Shown here one piece after another: positions 29,838 to 32,574 of a stretch of 32,574 bases of DNA. A program made the translations under genes and the position numbers. Source of the DNA: Actinomycetota bacterium (GTDB lineage: Bacteria; Actinomycetota; Acidimicrobiia; Acidimicrobiales; MedAcidi-G1); the NCBI GenBank assembly GCA_902634555.1, contig CACPKO010000011.1, positions 1 to 32,574 of the forward strand, in the 5' to 3' direction. Numbering within the stretch: position 1 is the stretch's first letter; every line of letters starts with the position of its first letter. The notes below the pieces were generated by a model, which had not been told where the DNA came from, did no database searches, and was given only the letters and a program-made list of their open reading frames with translations.

Positions 29838-30682
29838 TTATTTTCCGATGATTGATATTCAAGTGCTGCTTCCATGGCATCAGAAATCTTACGCGAACCG
29901 CGAACATCATGAGCTCGTAAAATTCTGCAACCTAAAAGTATTCCCAAAGCATGGGCAGCCCAAGAAGACTCGCGTCGGTTGTTGATATCAGCACCACTTA
30001 ATTCGCCAAGGAATCCCTTATTGGAAGCTGAAAGAAAAACTGGATGACCGATTGTTAATAGGTCATCTGAATTACGAAGCAGTTCTGCTGACATAGCGGG
30101 AGTTTTGCCGAGATCTAACCCTGCGTCAACCATGATGCGTTGTTTAGGGATGCCAGCTTCAAGCGCCCAACGGGCCCTTTCTGAAAGAAATACTTTCACT
30201 TCTCTCTTCAAGTCTTTGTAATGGGGTTTTGGATCAGGGATTCTTGGACCGATTCGGACATGTGTCGCTACTACAGACGCCTCGTGTTGTTTGCACGCCG
30301 TCAAGAAGGTTGGATCAGAGAATCCGCTGATGTCGTTGCCAACACAAGCTCCGACCTCAAAGGCTGCCGATGCGACTGAACCCCTCCATGTATCGATTGA
30401 TATCGGAAGATCGAATCGTTTGGCGAGCGCCTCCACACCTGGCACTGTTCGCTCCATTTCTTCTAGTTCAGTTACTTCAGGACCTGGGCCAGCTTTTACT
30501 CCGCCAACATCAAGAAAATCTGCACCGTTTTTCACATGGTCTTCTGCTAATCGCAGGAAGTCATCAAATGACCAATATTTTCCACGGTCATAGAATGAGT
30601 CAGGTGTTCTGTTAAGTATCCCCATCACCAGAGCGCGATGCGTTATATCAAACTTATGTTGGGCGCCTAATTCAAGAATCAT
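29834..30682 (-). CDS. folP2: Dihydropteroate synthase-like protein, FolP2 type
   Basis: This 282-residue TIM-barrel protein belongs to the pterin-binding family. The N-terminus reads MGILNRTPDSFYDRG, and DVGGVKAGPG stands where true dihydropteroate synthases have a DVGGESTRPG-like loop. Both features match mycobacterial FolP2 rather than FolP1. Pterin-site residues are largely kept: SIDTW, GNDISG, K in SASNKGFLG and R-x-H in LRAHDVRG. Mycobacterial FolP2 is reported not to complement folate synthesis, so true activity here is doubtful. It is coupled to holA and lies 12 nt after the thioredoxin-like gene. No other folate genes are nearby. Confidence 0.82.
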   Translation of the reverse strand: MILELGAQHKFDITHRALVMGILNRTPDSFYDRGKYWSFDDFLRLAEDHVKNGADFLDVGGVKAGPGPEVTELEEMERTVPGVEALAKRFDLPISIDTWRGSVASAAFEVGACVGNDISGFSDPTFLTACKQHEASVVATHVRIGPRIPDPKPHYKDLKREVKVFLSERARWALEAGIPKQRIMVDAGLDLGKTPAMSAELLRNSDDLLTIGHPVFLSASNKGFLGELSGADINNRRESSWAAHALGILLGCRILRAHDVRGSRKISDAMEAALEYQSSENK

Positions 30683-30694
30683 TAAATGTTTTAC

Positions 30695-31396
30695 TTAGTA
30701 GAGAGTTGACGCTAACTTTCGTCGCCACTCGGTTGCTTTTGGATTGTTTGATCCAAGAACCTCTAGCAGGTCTATGAAAGCTTGTCTGGCTTCATCATCT
30801 TCTCTTGCCAAGGCAAGTAGCTCGTTTAACCGACTATCAATGTCTTCCACTGCTTCGGCTCGTGCTAATGCCGCAAGGTGTCGAACGTCAGGATTTTGTG
30901 GGACGCGTTCAAGTAACGTCAGCGCTTCTGACTTGTCTCCGTCATCGCCGCGTTCTATTAAGAGTGCCGCTAAGGCGAGAACACCATCTAGATGATCCGC
31001 TTCTTCATCTAATAAAGATCGCAGAGATGCTTCATCTCCTGCTGCTATGCGGGGATCAACGGGGTCTTCAACCGCCCCAGTTGCTAATTTGCTAACAAAT
31101 TGACGTACCGTTTCTTCTCCTTGAGCGCCAAGAAAAGAGTCAACAGGTTTGCCGTCAACGATGGCGTGAACCGCAGGAATCGATTGAGCTTGGAATGCTT
31201 GTGCGATTCCTGGGTTTTCATCAACATTTACCTTCGCTAATACCACTTTTCCATTGGTTTCGGCGATTACTTTTTCGAGTATTGGACCGAGTTGCTTACA
31301 TGGGCCGCACCATGGAGCCCAAAGGTCTACTACGACCGGAGTTTGTCCAGATCGGATAATGACTTCAGTTTCAAATGTTGCATCTGTGACGTCCAT
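30695..31396 (-). CDS. cnoX: Thioredoxin-domain protein with TPR-like tail (CnoX/YbbN type)
   Basis: This 233-residue protein has a thioredoxin domain at residues 1-105 (WAPWCGPCKQLGP, C30/C33, and the cis-Pro in QSIPAVHA). A helical tail at 115-233 is rich in Ala, Leu and acidic residues and resembles the TPR-like part of YbbN. In Escherichia coli CnoX protects substrates from overoxidation and passes them to chaperones, but lacks the CxxC redox pair; here the full CGPC is present, so it may also reduce disulfides. An AAAGGA SD lies 6 nt before ATG 31396. It heads the cnoX-folP2-holA operon. Confidence 0.85.
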   Translation of the reverse strand: MDVTDATFETEVIIRSGQTPVVVDLWAPWCGPCKQLGPILEKVIAETNGKVVLAKVNVDENPGIAQAFQAQSIPAVHAIVDGKPVDSFLGAQGEETVRQFVSKLATGAVEDPVDPRIAAGDEASLRSLLDEEADHLDGVLALAALLIERGDDGDKSEALTLLERVPQNPDVRHLAALARAEAVEDIDSRLNELLALAREDDEARQAFIDLLEVLGSNNPKATEWRRKLASTLY

Positions 31397-31450
31397 TATT
31401 TTCCTTTAATAAAGTTTCTTGTGATCAGGGTAGGGAGTTGCCTATCTCTC

Positions 31451-31456
31451 TACACT
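31451..31456 (+). promoter_or_regulatory. Possible -10 box of the phosphotransferase gene
   Basis: TACACT lies 12 nt before the ATG at 31469, predicting a leader of about 6 nt. The ATG has no SD sequence. The gap 31397-31468 also holds the promoter of the divergent thioredoxin-like gene. Confidence 0.35.
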
Positions 31457-31468
31457 ACCTTTTACTCT

Positions 31469-32491
31469 ATGTCTGATATTTCCGGTATTAATGCTTTAAA
31501 TCTTCAGCGATGGTTTGATGATCACACTGAGGGTGTGATGGGTGATCTTTCTTTTGCACCGGTGGCCGGCGGGCATTCAAATCTTACTTATATCGTCACG
31601 GATGAATCTTCACAAAAATGGGTTCTGAGGCGCCCTCCCCTAGGCCATGTCTTAGCAACAGCTCATGACATGTCGCGGGAACATAAAATTATTAGTGCTC
31701 TTTCAGACAGCGACGTTCCTGTTCCAGGAGTTGTCGGGTTGTGCGAAGATATTGAAATAAACGACGCACCGTTTTACGTTATGGATTTTGTTCCGGGAGT
31801 TATTTTGCGCACTCGTCCAGAAGCAGAAGATCTTCCTGTTGAAGTGCGAAAGAAAATGGGTCATTCATTAGTAAAAACATTGGCGGGAATTCATGATGTA
31901 GATGTTGATGCTGTTGGGCTCGGAGATCTGGCCAGACGAGAGGGTTACATTGAACGTCAGTTGAAGCGTTGGCGGCAACAATTTGTAGATGGAACAACTC
32001 GCGAGATTCCACAAATTTTAGAGGTCCACGAACTTTTAGCCGCTCATGTCCCTGAACAACAAGGGGTGAGTATTGTTCACGGGGACTACCGTCTGGATAA
32101 CTGCATGATGAGCACAGATGGTCCGGTTGCTGCTGTTTTAGATTGGGAGCTTTGCACTCTTGGTGATGCGTTAGCCGATCTCGCGGGAATGATTTCTTCA
32201 ATTTCTTCACATGTTGATGGATCCGGAGAGTTGGCGAGCACAACTGAGGGTTTTCCAACCGCGGAGGAAATTCGCCAAATCTATAGTCAATACAGCGACC
32301 GCGACTTAGAGCACTTAGATTTTTATGTTGCTTTTAATTTTTGGCGTATGGCATGCATAGTTGAAGGTGTATATACCCGTTACGCCGCGGGAGTGATGGG
32401 TGAAATTGATGAAGCATCAATAAATGCTTTTGGGAATAGAGTAATAATTCTCGCCGACCTAGCCTCTAAAACAATGAATGGAATGAAGTGA
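31469..32491 (+). CDS. Aminoglycoside phosphotransferase/ACAD10-like kinase family protein
   Basis: This 340-residue protein-kinase-like enzyme of the phosphotransferase (APH) family is close in appearance to the ACAD10/FadE36-associated group seen with actinobacterial acyl-CoA genes. The glycine-rich opening is PVAGGHSNLTY, the ATP-binding Lys/Arg region is WVLRRPP, the catalytic loop is HGDYRLDN (Asp and Asn) and the metal-binding motif is LDWELCTLGD. ATG 31469 was chosen because the domain starts just after it and the longer frame to 31292 runs through the thioredoxin gene on the other strand. The substrate is unknown; hydroxyacyl-CoA phosphorylation is proposed for relatives. The stop overlaps the next gene's GTG (GTGA). 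Confidence 0.82.
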   Translation: MSDISGINALNLQRWFDDHTEGVMGDLSFAPVAGGHSNLTYIVTDESSQKWVLRRPPLGHVLATAHDMSREHKIISALSDSDVPVPGVVGLCEDIEINDAPFYVMDFVPGVILRTRPEAEDLPVEVRKKMGHSLVKTLAGIHDVDVDAVGLGDLARREGYIERQLKRWRQQFVDGTTREIPQILEVHELLAAHVPEQQGVSIVHGDYRLDNCMMSTDGPVAAVLDWELCTLGDALADLAGMISSISSHVDGSGELASTTEGFPTAEEIRQIYSQYSDRDLEHLDFYVAFNFWRMACIVEGVYTRYAAGVMGEIDEASINAFGNRVIILADLASKTMNGMK

Positions 32492-32574
32492 GTAATCTCG
32501 AACCAGAATTATTCGAAATGGTTGCCAAGCCTGATTTGGAGTCTCCTGTTTTGGTGCTCGCTCTTGAAGGTTGG
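32488..32574 (+). CDS. PAC2-family protein, N-terminal part (cut by window edge)
   Basis: A frame opens at GTG 32488, overlapping the phosphotransferase stop by four bases (GTGA), and stays open to the edge. Its 29 residues begin MSNLEPELFEMVAKPDL and end SPVLVLALEGW. The stretch VLVLALEGW resembles the start of bacterial PAC2-family (proteasome-assembly-chaperone-like) proteins, which often continue GWNDAG. This fits an actinobacterium, but too little is present to be sure. No separate SD is needed given the coupled start. Confidence 0.6.
   Translation, partial: MSNLEPELFEMVAKPDLESPVLVLALEGW

Noticed and set aside
31292-31468. N-terminal extension of the phosphotransferase
   Set aside because: It runs antisense through the start of the thioredoxin-like gene, has no domain content, and includes the promoter region.
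1-32574. tRNA, rRNA, CRISPR arrays, insertion sequences, attachment sites
   Set aside because: No cloverleaf with a GTTCRA-type arm was seen in gaps, and no regularly spaced repeats, transposase motifs or integrase genes were found. A tRNAscan/CMscan run would settle small RNAs.

Overview
The window reads as chromosomal DNA of an actinobacterium, most likely a compact marine-type member of the Acidimicrobiia. This placement is inferred from gene content, not from a search. The supporting genes are a mycothione reductase, a BldD-type regulator, a GarA/OdhI-like FHA protein beside FtsR- and ResR-type MerR regulators (the order of Mycobacterium Rv1827-Rv1830), an hrcA-dnaJ pair, a FolP2-like protein and many FadD/FadE-type lipid genes. 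Base composition looks moderate (mid-40s % GC by eye), far below Streptomyces or Mycobacterium. Genes are packed tightly. The largest gap is 208 nt (24242-24449) and several convergent pairs share stop-codon bases. I see no rRNA, tRNA, CRISPR, insertion sequence or phage module.

Left part (1-9424): the tail of one gene; a lone Met-rich small membrane protein with a structured leader and a strong terminator; a 5'-nucleotidase-like HAD protein converging on a nucleotidyltransferase; an acyl-CoA dehydrogenase / mycothione reductase / SDR operon converging on an acyl-CoA synthetase; chorismate synthase; and a class II aldolase gene broken by one extra T in a T7 run.

Middle (9440-13904): a minus-strand regulatory block of pgsA, FHA protein with zinc ribbon, ftsR-like MerR, hpt, bifunctional nuclease, terminator, resR-like MerR and a small PD-(D/E)XK-like protein, plus a divergent HIT hydrolase. 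In mycobacteria and corynebacteria the homologues link kinase signalling, central metabolism and cell division.

Right part (13901-32574): a long, mostly minus-strand stretch. It holds a DUF2079 membrane protein, an exported-domain protein of unknown function, a methyltransferase, a Rieske protein, ftsX, ftsE, prfB, secA, bldD, dnaJ, hrcA and lepA. Then come rpsT (plus), holA-folP2-cnoX (minus), and an aminoglycoside-phosphotransferase-like gene translationally coupled to a PAC2-family gene cut by the window edge.

Translation signals are of two kinds. Some genes have clear Shine-Dalgarno sequences. Many others have no SD but carry a TANNNT -10 box ending 6-9 nt before the start codon, which is the layout of leaderless mRNAs. 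On this basis, and from SD sites or family N-termini, I moved the starts of chorismate synthase, the methyltransferase, the Rieske protein, S20 and the phosphotransferase. The most interesting points are the orphan Met-rich membrane protein with its structured leader, the zinc-ribbon FHA protein keeping only one of the two GarA phosphothreonine positions, the c-di-GMP signature in BldD, the nuclease-like protein appended to the division regulators, the Rieske/methyltransferase pair behind ftsEX, and the aldolase frameshift.
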